The notes: generated from the sequence alone by a model not told the origin. A stretch of 38,711 nt of DNA from Faecalibacterium sp. An121 (GCF_002160915.1 NZ_NFLM01000023.1:1-38711); one strand, 5' to 3'; shown: positions 15,556-23,439, counted from the first letter of the stretch. Numbers and translations are program-made.

Positions 15556-18345
15556 TCACAGCTCGATGAGGAAGCTGACGGCGTGATCCTGCCGGCCGCT
15601 GACACGGCAGGCGGGTTCCACATCGGTGCCCCAGCTGTCGATGCCGCCGACGCCCCGCACAGGACCCATCACGGTCAGGATGGTGTGGGCGGGGGCGGGC
15701 AGCTCGTCCGCATGGGCGGCGCTCTCCAGCTGGTGGGGGGTATAGGGCAGCGCCGAGAAGGCAAAGGGTCTGCCGTCGGCCATCCGCAGGGTGAGGGCCG
15801 CGGTGGTGCGGCAGGCCGGGCCCTGCTGGTGCACCGTCAGCGTGTGGGTGCCCATATGCACGCCGCAGTCCTGGGGCACCAGGTAGGCGGGGATGTGGGG
15901 CGTCTCGCTCCATGTGCCGAATTTCGCCCCCTTATACCGGTCGGGGTAGGTCTCCCCGGACAGGCCGGTCCAGCTCACCCGGGCGGCGGGCTGCACCGTG
16001 GCAAAGCGCACTCCGAACAACGGCAGTTCGGGCGCGTTTTCGGTCCCATGGTAGCGGGCATCCACCCGCAGGGCGCTGCCTGTGACGGTATAGCAGAGAT
16101 CCGCCGAGGCCCCCGGCACCGTGGGGAAGCGGAAGGTATACGTGATCCGCACGCTGCCGTCCGGCTCCCTGGCGGTGGTCCAGCCCTCCAGCTTGGGGTA
16201 GGCGTCGGCCGCCATCCAGGCGGCGCTGGCCACCGGGAAGCCGCAGCCCCGGTCGTTCTCGGTGGGGGCGCGCCACAGGGCCGGGCGGGGCGCACGCCAG
16301 ATCCACTCGGTATCCCCTTTCCGCAGGGAAGCCAGGCCCCCCTCGGTGTAGGAGAATTGCAGGGCAAAGCCCTCGCCCTGGACCCCCAGGTTGACGTCCC
16401 CTTCCACCACGGTCAGGGGGCCGCCGGCCCGCAGGGGAGGCAGCGTACAGGCCGCAGCCTGACGGGCATTCTCCGCGTCCCAGGCAGCCCGACGGGCGGG
16501 GGTGTCGTACCAGTAGCGCAGATCCTGCATGGCGGGCTTCTCCGTCCCGTCTGCAAAGACGATGCCGTTGGCGCTGAACGCATAGTCGGTGGGGCGCTCT
16601 CCAAAGTCGCCGCCATAGCCCAGACGGCGGCCCTGCACGCCCGGCTGCCAGAGGGCCTGGTCCATGTAGTCCCACACAAAGCCGCCCTGGTACTGGGGGT
16701 ATTCCCGGGCCAGGCGGATGTAGCTCTCCATCCCGCCCAGGCTGTTGCCCATGTCGTGCATATACTCGCACAGGATGAAGGGCTTTGCGGGCTTGGCGTC
16801 CAGATAGGCCCGGATCTCATCGGGCTTTGCGTACATCCGGCTCTCCATGTCGCTGATTTGGTCGAAGGCCCGGCAGTGGAACACCCCTTCGTAGTGCACC
16901 AGGCGGCCGGGGTCGTTCCGGTGGAAAAAGTCGCTCATGGCCAGGATATCCTCCCCGGCATAGGACTCGTTGCCGCAGCTCCAGATCAGGATGGCGGTGT
17001 GGTTTTTGTCCCGCTCAAACATCGAGCGGGCCCGGTCCACCACGCAGTCCCGCCATTCGGGCAGGCTGCCCGGCACGTTCCAGGCGGGGTCCACCCGGCC
17101 CATCTTCTGCCAGGAACCGTGGCTCTCCAGGTTGGCCTCGTCGATCATGTAGATGCCGTTTTCATCGCACAGATGATACCAGAGGGTCTGGTCGGGATAG
17201 TGGCAGGTGCGCACCGCATTGATGTTGTTGCGGCGGAAGGTCTCCATGGCCCGGTACATATCCTCGGGGCCGATGGCGCGCCCGGTCTCGGGATTCCACT
17301 CGTGGCGGTTCACCCCGTTGAAAACGATCCGCTCCCCGTTCAGCTTCATGACGCCCTGGTCCATCCCAAAGCGGCGGAAACCGGTCTTGTAGAGCACCGT
17401 CTCCTGCACGGCGCCGCCGGCGTCCCGCAAAGTCAGGGTCACTTCGTAAAGGGCCGGGTCTTCATGATCCCACTTGCGGATGTCGGGCAGCCGCACCGGC
17501 GCGCCGTACCAGCAGCCGTCCCCGCCCTTGTCCAGGGGCATGGGGGCGTCCCAGATCACCCGGCCGCCGGGGGCCGTCACGGTGCAGTGCAGCCCGCAGC
17601 CCTCCACAGACGCGCCCTCCGCAGCGCTCAGACGCAGGCGGGGCGCCAGGGTACCGGTGGTGTTGTCGGTCTCCAGGCCCGCCCGCAGCCACAGGTCCTC
17701 GATGTGCACCGAAGGCTTGGCATAGAGGTACACCGGCCGGAAAATGCCGAAGAACCGGAAAAAGTCCTGGTCCTCCAGCCAGCTGCCGCTGCAGTTTTTA
17801 TACACTTCCACGCACAGGCGGTTCTCCCCCGGGCGCAGATAAGCCGTCAGGTCAAAGTCGGCGGGGGTGAAGCTGTCCTCGCTGTACCCCACAAACTGTC
17901 CGTTGCACCAGCAGTAGAAAGCCCGCTCCACCCCCTGGAAGGAGACGCAGACCCGCTTGCCCTGCAGGGCCTCATCCAGCCGGAAGGTCTTGACATAGCT
18001 GCCCACCGGGGTGTCGTCCCAGGCGATCCGGGGCGGGCGCAGGTTGTGGCAGCCGTCCCAGGGATACATGGTGTTGATATACTGGATCTGGCCGTAGCCC
18101 TGCAGTTCGATGTGCCCGGGCACCGCGATCTCCGCAAAACCGGTCAGGTCCGCCCCTTCCTGCCAGAAGGCGGCGGGCCTTTGGGCCGGACAGGGGCTGT
18201 ATGCAAAGCGCCAGGGGCCGTCCAGGCTTTGGCGCAGGTCCGACCCATCGGCATACCATACATGGTCCGAGTGGGCGTCCAGCCGGTTGACCGCAAAGAC
18301 CTGCGGGTCTTCCAGCCAGTTCAGTTCGGGAACAGGAGCATTCAT
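15556..18345 (-). CDS. lacZ: Beta-galactosidase (GH2, LacZ type)
   Basis: A 929-residue cytoplasmic glycoside hydrolase family 2 enzyme hydrolysing lactose or other beta-galactosides. Domains in order: sugar-binding jelly roll (about 30-200), Ig-like (200-310), TIM barrel (310-610), Ig-like, and the beta-galactosidase small-chain domain (about 650-925). The acid/base Glu460 is in WSCGNES and the nucleophile Glu527 in ILCEYMHDMGNS, close to the E. coli positions 461 and 537. The HEWNPETGR and ACHYPD-like RTCHYPDQ blocks are present. There is no signal peptide. AAAGGAGG precedes the ATG. It is a single-gene unit with its own promoter and terminator; no permease is adjacent. Confidence 0.95.
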   Translation of the reverse strand: MNAPVPELNWLEDPQVFAVNRLDAHSDHVWYADGSDLRQSLDGPWRFAYSPCPAQRPAAFWQEGADLTGFAEIAVPGHIELQGYGQIQYINTMYPWDGCHNLRPPRIAWDDTPVGSYVKTFRLDEALQGKRVCVSFQGVERAFYCWCNGQFVGYSEDSFTPADFDLTAYLRPGENRLCVEVYKNCSGSWLEDQDFFRFFGIFRPVYLYAKPSVHIEDLWLRAGLETDNTTGTLAPRLRLSAAEGASVEGCGLHCTVTAPGGRVIWDAPMPLDKGGDGCWYGAPVRLPDIRKWDHEDPALYEVTLTLRDAGGAVQETVLYKTGFRRFGMDQGVMKLNGERIVFNGVNRHEWNPETGRAIGPEDMYRAMETFRRNNINAVRTCHYPDQTLWYHLCDENGIYMIDEANLESHGSWQKMGRVDPAWNVPGSLPEWRDCVVDRARSMFERDKNHTAILIWSCGNESYAGEDILAMSDFFHRNDPGRLVHYEGVFHCRAFDQISDMESRMYAKPDEIRAYLDAKPAKPFILCEYMHDMGNSLGGMESYIRLAREYPQYQGGFVWDYMDQALWQPGVQGRRLGYGGDFGERPTDYAFSANGIVFADGTEKPAMQDLRYWYDTPARRAAWDAENARQAAACTLPPLRAGGPLTVVEGDVNLGVQGEGFALQFSYTEGGLASLRKGDTEWIWRAPRPALWRAPTENDRGCGFPVASAAWMAADAYPKLEGWTTAREPDGSVRITYTFRFPTVPGASADLCYTVTGSALRVDARYHGTENAPELPLFGVRFATVQPAARVSWTGLSGETYPDRYKGAKFGTWSETPHIPAYLVPQDCGVHMGTHTLTVHQQGPACRTTAALTLRMADGRPFAFSALPYTPHQLESAAHADELPAPAHTILTVMGPVRGVGGIDSWGTDVEPACRVSGRQDHAVSFLIEL

Positions 18346-18399
18346 GATAGGTCCTCCTTTAAAAAAGCAGGCGGAATGTACAAAAGGATTCTACCCTAG

Positions 18400-18428
18400 A
18401 TTTTACCTTTCGTTCAGATGGCTGTCAA
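18400..18428 (-). promoter_or_regulatory. lacZ: Promoter of lacZ
   Basis: On the minus strand a perfect -35 TTGACA (18428-18423), 17-bp spacer and -10 TAAAAT (18405-18400). Two direct copies of GATTYTACC (plus strand 18387-18395 and 18399-18407, 12 bp apart) overlap the -10 and may be a repressor site. Confidence 0.75.
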
Positions 18429-18577
18429 CGCGAAAATCAGCCGCCCGGATAGAGGAATGTTGCACCTCCGGCTCCCCCGGGAGCGGCGCAGAGCGTTTTT
18501 TGCACCCCGGTTTGGCGTGCGCCGAAGCCCGCCGGGGCGCAGGCGCGGGCTTCTCTGCAACTTTTTGAAATTGGGGC

Positions 18578-18606
18578 TTGACAAGGCTGTGCAAAACTGG
18601 TATCAT
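18578..18606 (+). promoter_or_regulatory. Promoter of the serine tRNA pair
   Basis: Perfect -35 TTGACA (18578-18583), 17-bp spacer ending in TGG, and -10 TATCAT (18601-18606). The first tRNA begins 45 bp downstream. Confidence 0.75.
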
Positions 18607-18650
18607 GAATAGGCATTCGGCGGGCGCAGCTTGATGCGGGATGCCCACGA

Positions 18651-18738
18651 GGAGAGATGTCCGAGTGGTTTAAGGAAGCAGTCTTGAAAACTGCCGTGCA
18701 GCAATGCACCGTGGGTTCGAATCCCACTCTCTCCGCCA
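18651..18738 (+). tRNA. tRNA-Ser (anticodon TGA)
   Basis: An 88-nt class II tRNA. The acceptor GGAGAGA pairs with TCTCTCC, followed by discriminator G and an encoded CCA. The anticodon stem GCAGT/ACTGC encloses loop CTTGAAA with anticodon TGA at 18685-18687. The long variable arm has stem GTGCA/TGCAC, and the T arm is GTGGG-TTCGAAT-CCCAC. It reads UCA-type serine codons. Confidence 0.97.
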
Positions 18739-18771
18739 TTTTATTTGAATCAGTTTTACTGACTTTGCTCT

Positions 18772-18862
18772 GGAGTAGTACTCAAGAGGCCGAAGAGGCG
18801 CCCCTGCTAAGGGCGTAGGTCGGGAAACCGGCGCGAGGGTTCAAATCCCTCCTACTCCGCCA
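18772..18862 (+). tRNA. tRNA-Ser (anticodon GCT)
   Basis: A 91-nt class II tRNA, 33 bp after the first. The acceptor GGAGTAG pairs with CTACTCC, then G and encoded CCA. The anticodon stem CGCCC/GGGCG encloses loop CTGCTAA, anticodon GCT at 18806-18808. A long variable arm is present, and the T arm is GAGGG-TTCAAAT-CCCTC. It reads AGC/AGU serine codons. The pair is probably co-transcribed. Confidence 0.97.
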
Positions 18863-18902
18863 AAAATACCAGGAACCACAGGTTGGTCCCTGGTATTTTT
18901 TT
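18863..18902 (+). terminator. Terminator after the tRNA pair
   Basis: A perfect 12-bp stem (18863-18874 with 18889-18900) ends in a run of seven T on the plus strand. The mirrored A run gives T residues on the minus strand too, so it may also stop the convergent MATE gene. Confidence 0.85.
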
Positions 18903-18978
18903 ATGCCCGTCCATCCGCGCATGTCGTCCGGTCGGGACTTTTTTGACGGTCTGTCTTTTTGTTTGGCTCGTGCACCGT

Positions 18979-20346
18979 TCACGCCGTGTGCAGGGTGGCC
19001 GCGCCGGACCGGCGCAGCCGGCGGTAGAACCAGACAAAGCACACCATATGCATGGTAAAGGTGACGATCCAGGTGACGGGATAGGACAGGTACAGCACGA
19101 ACAGGCTGTGCATCGACCCGAACACCGTGAAGATCCAGACGATGCGCAGCCCGCAGGCCCCTGTCAGGGAGACCACCGTGGGGGTGACGGCGGCGCCCAT
19201 CCCCCGCACCACCCCGCAGGCCACGTCCATCAGGCCGCACAGCAGATAGGTCAGGCAGACCACATGGATGCGATCGATGCCATAGGGCAGCACCTGGGGA
19301 TCCGAGGTGTAGATGGACAGCAGCTGCCGCCCGAACAGCACCGCCAGGCCCCCCAGAATGGCTCCGATCACCGCCACCAGCAGCAGGCAGTCCCGCAGGA
19401 TCAGGGGCACGCGCTCCTTTTTGCCTGCGCCGATGTTCTGGCTGGTAAAGTTGAGGGCGGCCTGGTACACCGACTCCATGGCGGTATAGACAAAGTTCTC
19501 GATGTTGGCGGCGGCGGTGCTGCCTGCCACGGCCAGGGTGCCAAAGCTGTTGATGGAGGACTGGATCAGCACGTTGGAGACCGAGAACACCACGCTCTGG
19601 ATGCCGGCAGGCAGCCCCACCCGCAGGATTTGCAGCAGGGTGGCCTTGTGGAGCCGCAGCTGGCGGGGGTGCAGCTGGTAGCGGGTGCCGGGCCGGGCCA
19701 GGCACCGCAGGATCAGGCCGGCCGACAGATACTGGGAGATGGAAGTAGCCAGGGCCACCCCCGCCACATCCATATGGAAAACCAGGACGAAAAAGACATT
19801 CAGGCAGGCATTGGTGATCCCGGCTGCCGTCAGGAAAAACAGGGGCCGGCGGGTGTCCCCGATGGCGCGCAGGATGCCCGCCCCAAAGTCATAGGCCATC
19901 ATGGCGGGCATTCCCAGAAAGACGATCCGCATATAGAGCACCGACTGGTCCATCAGGTCGGCCGGGGTATCCATCCATCCCAACAGGACGGGCAGCAGGG
20001 GCAGCCCCAGCAGGATCAGGGCCGCCCCGCAGAACAGGGCCAGCAGGATGGCGGTGTGGACGGTGTCCTGCACCCGGCGCCAGTCCTGGGCGCCATAGCT
20101 GTGGGCCATCACCACGCTGCACCCGATGGACAGGCCCAAAAACAGGTTGACCATCAGGCTGTTCAACGAGGAGGTGGCGCCCACCGCAGCCATGGCGCTG
20201 CTGCTGGCAAACTGGCCCAGCACGATGATGTCCGCCGCATTGAACAGCAGCTGCAGGATGCCCGACGCCATCAGCGGGAGGGAAAAACGCAGCAGATTGC
20301 CCACCAGGGGGCCGCTGCACATATCGATCTCAGACGAATGCCGCAT
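18979..20346 (-). CDS. MATE family efflux transporter
   Basis: A 455-residue membrane protein with about 12 hydrophobic helices in two repeats. The N-terminal block GPLVGNLLRFSLPLMASGILQLLFN (given as GPLVGNLLRFSLPLM and SGILQLLFN) is typical, as are NAADIIVLGQF and, in the second half, NVLIQSSINSFG. MATE proteins export drugs or metabolites by H+ or Na+ antiport. No substrate can be assigned. The ATG at 20346 follows GAAGGAA. On the minus strand TATAAT (20422-20417) with a weak -35 is a plausible promoter. Confidence 0.92.
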   Translation of the reverse strand: MRHSSEIDMCSGPLVGNLLRFSLPLMASGILQLLFNAADIIVLGQFASSSAMAAVGATSSLNSLMVNLFLGLSIGCSVVMAHSYGAQDWRRVQDTVHTAILLALFCGAALILLGLPLLPVLLGWMDTPADLMDQSVLYMRIVFLGMPAMMAYDFGAGILRAIGDTRRPLFFLTAAGITNACLNVFFVLVFHMDVAGVALATSISQYLSAGLILRCLARPGTRYQLHPRQLRLHKATLLQILRVGLPAGIQSVVFSVSNVLIQSSINSFGTLAVAGSTAAANIENFVYTAMESVYQAALNFTSQNIGAGKKERVPLILRDCLLLVAVIGAILGGLAVLFGRQLLSIYTSDPQVLPYGIDRIHVVCLTYLLCGLMDVACGVVRGMGAAVTPTVVSLTGACGLRIVWIFTVFGSMHSLFVLYLSYPVTWIVTFTMHMVCFVWFYRRLRRSGAATLHTA

Positions 20347-20416
20347 AGTTGTATGGTTCCTTCTTTCTGCAAGATACGCATCTTTGACTTCGCATAGCCG
20401 CTCCGGCCGGGAGCGG

Positions 20417-20422
20417 ATTATA
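20417..20422 (-). promoter_or_regulatory. Possible -10 of the MATE gene promoter
   Basis: TATAAT on the minus strand 71 bp before the MATE start. The -35 region (TTTCGC at 17-bp spacing) is poor. Confidence 0.35.
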
Positions 20423-20481
20423 GTTTACTGCGCCGGCGTGCGAAATGCAACCATCGATTTTGCAGAAAGCGATCCACCCAG

Positions 20482-20521
20482 CGCATGGCAAAAGCCAAAA
20501 CCGCATGGCCAAAAGCCACAG
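20482..20521 (+). repeat. Tandem 20-bp repeat upstream of the lysis cassette
   Basis: Two near-identical 20-bp units lie head to tail: CGCATGGCAAAAGCCAAAAC (20482-20501) and CGCATGGCCAAAAGCCACAG (20502-20521). The inverted hexamers GCAGAA (20462-20467) and TTCTGC (20524-20529) flank them. Function unknown. Confidence 0.5.
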
Positions 20522-20611
20522 CATTCTGCGCGCAAAAGGACGCACTGGCCACCGGCCTTCCGGCGTGGGAAAATGGACACAGAAAAACCGTCCACAGAAA
20601 GGAGGAACCCA

Positions 20612-21010
20612 ATGACAGACGTACGATCTTACAGCCTGGCGGCCGAAGGGGACAGGCAGGCGGCGCCCCACTTCAAGGTGCGGGAGTTCGCCTGCAAAGA
20701 CGGCAGCGACCCGGTGTTCGTGTCGCCCCGCCTGGCCGGGGTGCTGGAGGCCATCCGCACCCATTTCGGCGCGCCGGTGACCATCACCTCGGGTTACCGC
20801 ACCCCCGCCCACAACGCAGCCACCCGGGGCAGCAGCCCCCGCAGCCAGCATCTCTACGGCCTGGCGGCCGACATCCAGGTGGAGGGGGCGGCCCCCGCCG
20901 CCGTGGCCGCCTATGCGGAGACCCTGCTGCCCGACGCCGGAGGCATCGGGATCTATGGCACCTTCACCCACATCGATGTGCGGCCCCAAAAGAGCCGCTG
21001 GCGGGGGTGA
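20612..21010 (+). CDS. M15 family peptidase (phage endolysin-like)
   Basis: A 132-residue single-domain protein of the Peptidase_M15_3 type. Zinc-ligand pattern: His80 and Asp87 in SQHLYGLAADIQ, then His120 in FTHIDVRP. SGYRTPAHN is the family substrate-site block. It would cut peptidoglycan peptides. It lacks a signal peptide and a cell-wall-binding domain, so it would need a holin to reach the wall, which fits the holin gene downstream. An AAAGGAGG ribosome binding site precedes the ATG. The following small membrane gene begins 4 bp after the stop. Most likely the lysin of a phage-derived lysis cassette. Confidence 0.85.
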   Translation: MTDVRSYSLAAEGDRQAAPHFKVREFACKDGSDPVFVSPRLAGVLEAIRTHFGAPVTITSGYRTPAHNAATRGSSPRSQHLYGLAADIQVEGAAPAAVAAYAETLLPDAGGIGIYGTFTHIDVRPQKSRWRG

Positions 21011-21014
21011 GGCC

Positions 21015-21245
21015 ATGGAGACCATCTGGGCTGCCCTGCTCTCGGGCGGGGTCACCCTGGCGGGGGTGCTGATCGCCAACAGCCGCAGCCAGGCCGTCAC
21101 CGACACCAAACTGGAAGAGCTGACCAGGGAGGTGCGGGCCCACAACAACTTCGCCCAGCGCGTGCCGGTGCTGGAAGAAAAACTCAAGGCGGCCGACCGC
21201 CGCCTGTCCGCGCTGGAACGCCAGCCCGGCCCGCCCCGCACCTAG
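21015..21245 (+). CDS. Small membrane-anchored coiled-coil protein of the lysis cassette
   Basis: A 76-residue protein with one N-terminal membrane helix (about residues 4-21, IWAALLSGGVTLAGVLIA) followed by a heptad-like, charged segment (TDTKLEELTREV ... VPVLEEKLKAADRRLSALE). The arrangement and the HNNFAQRVPVLEEKL region resemble small proteins found next to holins in Clostridia phages; I do not recognise a named family. It starts 4 bp after the M15 stop, so it is co-translated. Its stop codon (21243-21245) overlaps the first bases of a MITE-like element, so the native C-terminus may have been altered by insertion. Confidence 0.65.
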   Translation: METIWAALLSGGVTLAGVLIANSRSQAVTDTKLEELTREVRAHNNFAQRVPVLEEKLKAADRRLSALERQPGPPRT

Positions 21246-21409
21246 GGTCTATCTGAAAACTCCCCCATACTGTTCTACTCTACCAAAAAACACCATCTGC
21301 CGCGCTGCATTCGCTTGCAGTCCATCGTCAGGCGTGCAGCGCTCATGCGCCTTGCATCTGGCGCTTTTTGGCGAATCTCTCAGCATGTTTGACTTCTCAG
21401 ATACACCCT
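21244..21409. mobile_element. MITE-like inverted-repeat element
   Basis: A 166-bp noncoding stretch bounded by imperfect terminal inverted repeats: AGGGTCTATCTGAAAAC at 21244-21260 and, on the other strand from 21409, AGGGTGTATCTGAGAAG (14 of 17 match). Inside are further hairpin-forming repeats such as GCGCTGCA/TGCAGCGC. It carries no transposase and interrupts the lysis cassette between the coiled-coil and holin genes. No clear target-site duplication is visible. I have an impression that similar short elements occur in related genomes, but this has not been checked. Confidence 0.55.
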
Positions 21410-21440
21410 GAGCCAACGACCAAATTGAAAGGAGCACAGC

Positions 21441-21680
21441 ATGAACCACATTTCCATTGGAACCATCGCACGCACCGCCTGCCTTGCGCTGGCACTCACC
21501 AACCAGATCCTGTCGGCGGCAGGCAAGCCGGTGCTTCCCATCCAGGACGACCAGCTGGAAGCCCTGGTCACCACCGGGCTGACGGTGGCGGCCTCCCTGG
21601 CGGCCTGGTGGAAGAACAACAGCTTCACCGTCCCCGCCATCCGGGCCGATGCGGCCCTGAAAGCGGCCCGCAGCAAGTGA
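21441..21680 (+). CDS. Holin (SPP1-type phage holin family)
   Basis: A 79-residue protein with two hydrophobic helices (about 8-27 and 43-60) separated by a short polar turn, ending in a charged tail. The block TTGLTVAASLAAWWKNNSFT (given as GLTVAASLAAWWKNNSFT) is characteristic of the SPP1 holin family. Holins form membrane pores that release endolysin. A GAAAGGAGC ribosome binding site is present. With the M15 peptidase and coiled-coil gene it forms a lysis module without any phage structural genes nearby. Confidence 0.85.
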   Translation: MNHISIGTIARTACLALALTNQILSAAGKPVLPIQDDQLEALVTTGLTVAASLAAWWKNNSFTVPAIRADAALKAARSK

Positions 21681-21697
21681 AAACCCGGGATACCGCT

Positions 21698-21726
21698 TGA
21701 CAAAGGGCATGGGAGATAGTACACTT
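21698..21726 (+). promoter_or_regulatory. Promoter of the LysR gene
   Basis: Perfect -35 TTGACA (21698-21703), 17-bp spacer and -10 TACACT (21721-21726), 67 bp before the LysR start. Confidence 0.7.
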
Positions 21727-21793
21727 CCTATAAAGAGGCTCATCACCTTCATATGCAAGATGAAAAAGATTCACAGCGGAGGAGTGTACTGGG

Positions 21794-22678
21794 ATGACTT
21801 TGTTTTCATACGAGATCTTTGACGCGGTGGCGCGGCAGGGCAGCTTCAACAAGGCGGCCCAGCAGCTCCACCTGACCCCCTCCGCCATCAGCCACGCCAT
21901 TGCCGTGATGGAGGAGGAGCTGGGCTTCGCCCTGTTCACCCGGGGCAAAAGCGGCGTCACCATGACCAGCTACGGCGCTTCCCTCTACCCTGCCATCCGG
22001 GCGGTGCTGAACAGCGACGAGGCCCTGCAGCAGAGCATCGCCCGGCTGAACGGCCTGGAAAAAGGCAAGGTGCGGCTGGGCACCTTCAGCTCGGTGTGCA
22101 CCCACCTGCTGCCCGGCATCCTGCAGAGCTTCAAGGAGCAGTTCCCCCAGATCGAGGTGGAGATCTACCAGGGCACCTACGACGACGTGAAGGAATGGCT
22201 GCGCAGCGGCCAGGTGGACATCGGGTTCCTGGCCTCCAGCTGCCAGGAGGAATTTGCCCTCACCGAACTGCTGCGGGAACCCCTGTACGCCATCCTGCCG
22301 GCGGACTGGCCCACCCCTCCGGAAGGGGTGATGACCCCCGCCCTGATGAGCCAGAAAAACTTCGTGGTGCAGGGAGACGCCACCGACGCCGATATGCGCC
22401 GCTTTTTGAAGAAGTACAAGATCGGGGTGCAGCGCTGCTGCCATGTCATCGACGATATGTCCAACATCGCCATGGTGGAAGCCGGGATCGGAATGTCCAT
22501 CCTGCCCCAGCTGACCATCAAGGATTGCAGCGCCCACATCCAGATCCTGCCCATCCAGCCCGCCGAGGAGCGCGTGGTGGGCCTGGCTTTGCCCCGGCCG
22601 GCGGCCATGGCCCCGGCGGTGGAACAGATGTTCCACCACATCGTGGATTTCTGCAAGAACAGCGCCCCACTGCATTGA
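21794..22678 (+). CDS. LysR family transcriptional regulator
   Basis: A 294-residue regulator. The N-terminal winged helix-turn-helix has FDAVARQGSFNKAAQQLHLTPSAIS (seen as ARQGSFNKAAQQLHL then TPSAISHAI) and LGFALFTRGKSGVTMT. The C-terminal two-lobed effector domain starts near residue 90 (GKVRLGTFSSV) and includes the late GIGMSILPQL turn. The inducer is unknown. Its likely targets are neighbours or itself, but LysR genes are usually divergent from their targets and this one is not. GGAGGAG lies about 12 bp before the ATG. A strong terminator follows. Confidence 0.92.
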   Translation: MTLFSYEIFDAVARQGSFNKAAQQLHLTPSAISHAIAVMEEELGFALFTRGKSGVTMTSYGASLYPAIRAVLNSDEALQQSIARLNGLEKGKVRLGTFSSVCTHLLPGILQSFKEQFPQIEVEIYQGTYDDVKEWLRSGQVDIGFLASSCQEEFALTELLREPLYAILPADWPTPPEGVMTPALMSQKNFVVQGDATDADMRRFLKKYKIGVQRCCHVIDDMSNIAMVEAGIGMSILPQLTIKDCSAHIQILPIQPAEERVVGLALPRPAAMAPAVEQMFHHIVDFCKNSAPLH

Positions 22679-22680
22679 GA

Positions 22681-22717
22681 AAAGCCGCCCGGCCTTTGCA
22701 GGCCGGGCGGCTTTTTG
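22681..22717 (+). terminator. Terminator after LysR gene
   Basis: A perfect 15-bp stem (22681-22695 with 22700-22714, 4-base loop) ends in TTTTT on the plus strand. It starts 2 bp after the LysR stop and lies just beyond the end of the convergent YitT-like gene, which it may also terminate. Confidence 0.85.
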
Positions 22718-22722
22718 CGCCA

Positions 22723-23385
22723 TTACTGGGCTTTGGAGGCCGAACGCTGGAAGCGGAAGCCCTGCACCCGGTCGATGATCCAGGAGGACAGGGTGACCGT
22801 GACGATGGAGTAGGCGATCCTGGCGAAGGGGATATAGCTCAGTGAGAGCACCAGCACCACCAGGTCGGTGAACAGATAACTGCGGGACAGCCGCCAGCCC
22901 GTCACGCGGGAGATGGTGAGCGCCAGGGCGTCGTCGCCGCCGCTGGAACCTCCCTGCCGCACGATGATGCCCACCCCAAGGCCCACAAAGAGGGCTCCCA
23001 GCACCGAGGCCGCCAGGGGGTAAGCCGACAGGTCGGGCAGCATCGGGGGGAACTGCTCCCAGATCTTATAAAACAAAGAGACGCTGAGGGTGGACACCAC
23101 CGAAGTGCGGATGAACCCGCCCCCCAGGTATTTGAAGGCCAGCAGGTAACAGGTCAGGTCCAGTACGGGGGTGACGATGGCCGGGGAGATGCCCAGCCAG
23201 TTTTCCACCAGCAGCATCATGCCGATGACGCCGCCTTCGGTGATGCCGGTCTGCTGATGGATGTTGTGGATGCCGAAGGTGCAGATCATGGCTCCCAGCA
23301 GGATCAGACCCACCCTGCGCATCGTCAGGCCTTCCAGCAGCCTGGGGCCCCATTTGGCCCAATTCCTGGATGTGTTGCGAAGCAT
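22723..23385 (-). CDS. YitT/YczE family membrane protein
   Basis: A 220-residue integral membrane protein with about five to six helices. It shows the typical GGVIGMMLLVENWLGIS and VRQGGSSGGDDALAL blocks of the YczE/YyaS/YitT (DUF161) family. The cytoplasmic DUF2179 domain found at the C-terminus of many YitT proteins is absent. Biochemical function is unknown in this family. The ATG at 23385 follows GAAGGAG. It is divergent from a MerR regulator, and its promoter has the 19-bp spacer that MerR proteins activate, so its expression is probably ligand-inducible. This suggests a transport or efflux role, by inference only. Confidence 0.88.
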   Translation of the reverse strand: MLRNTSRNWAKWGPRLLEGLTMRRVGLILLGAMICTFGIHNIHQQTGITEGGVIGMMLLVENWLGISPAIVTPVLDLTCYLLAFKYLGGGFIRTSVVSTLSVSLFYKIWEQFPPMLPDLSAYPLAASVLGALFVGLGVGIIVRQGGSSGGDDALALTISRVTGWRLSRSYLFTDLVVLVLSLSYIPFARIAYSIVTVTLSSWIIDRVQGFRFQRSASKAQ

Positions 23386-23411
23386 ACGAAAACTCCTTCT
23401 TGCGTTTTTGC

Positions 23412-23439
23412 TTGTTCCTCTGTACAATACCAGTATAAA
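23412..23439 (+). promoter_or_regulatory. Possible promoter of the MerR gene
   Basis: TTGTTC (23412-23417), 16-bp spacer and TATAAA (23434-23439) on the plus strand. The start point would fall in the MerR operator, allowing autoregulation. Confidence 0.35.

Larger units (their letters stand above)
18346..18650. other. Intergenic stretch between lacZ and the tRNA genes
   Basis: This 305-bp gap holds the lacZ promoter on the minus strand and the tRNA promoter on the plus strand. Between them (about 18430-18575) is GC-rich sequence with small inverted repeats and no credible coding frame. Confidence 0.6.

Noticed and set aside
15307-18399. About 1,000-codon plus-strand frame opposite lacZ
   Set aside because: Antisense shadow of lacZ; no ribosome binding site or recognisable domain.
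18437-18850. Minus-strand frame over the serine tRNAs reading like MAERVGFEPTVHCC...
   Set aside because: This is the well-known spurious protein from translating the antisense of tRNA-Ser; the tRNA structures explain the sequence.
20612-22678. Complete prophage around the lysis genes
   Set aside because: No integrase, repressor, terminase, capsid or tail genes in either direction; neighbours are ordinary chromosomal genes.
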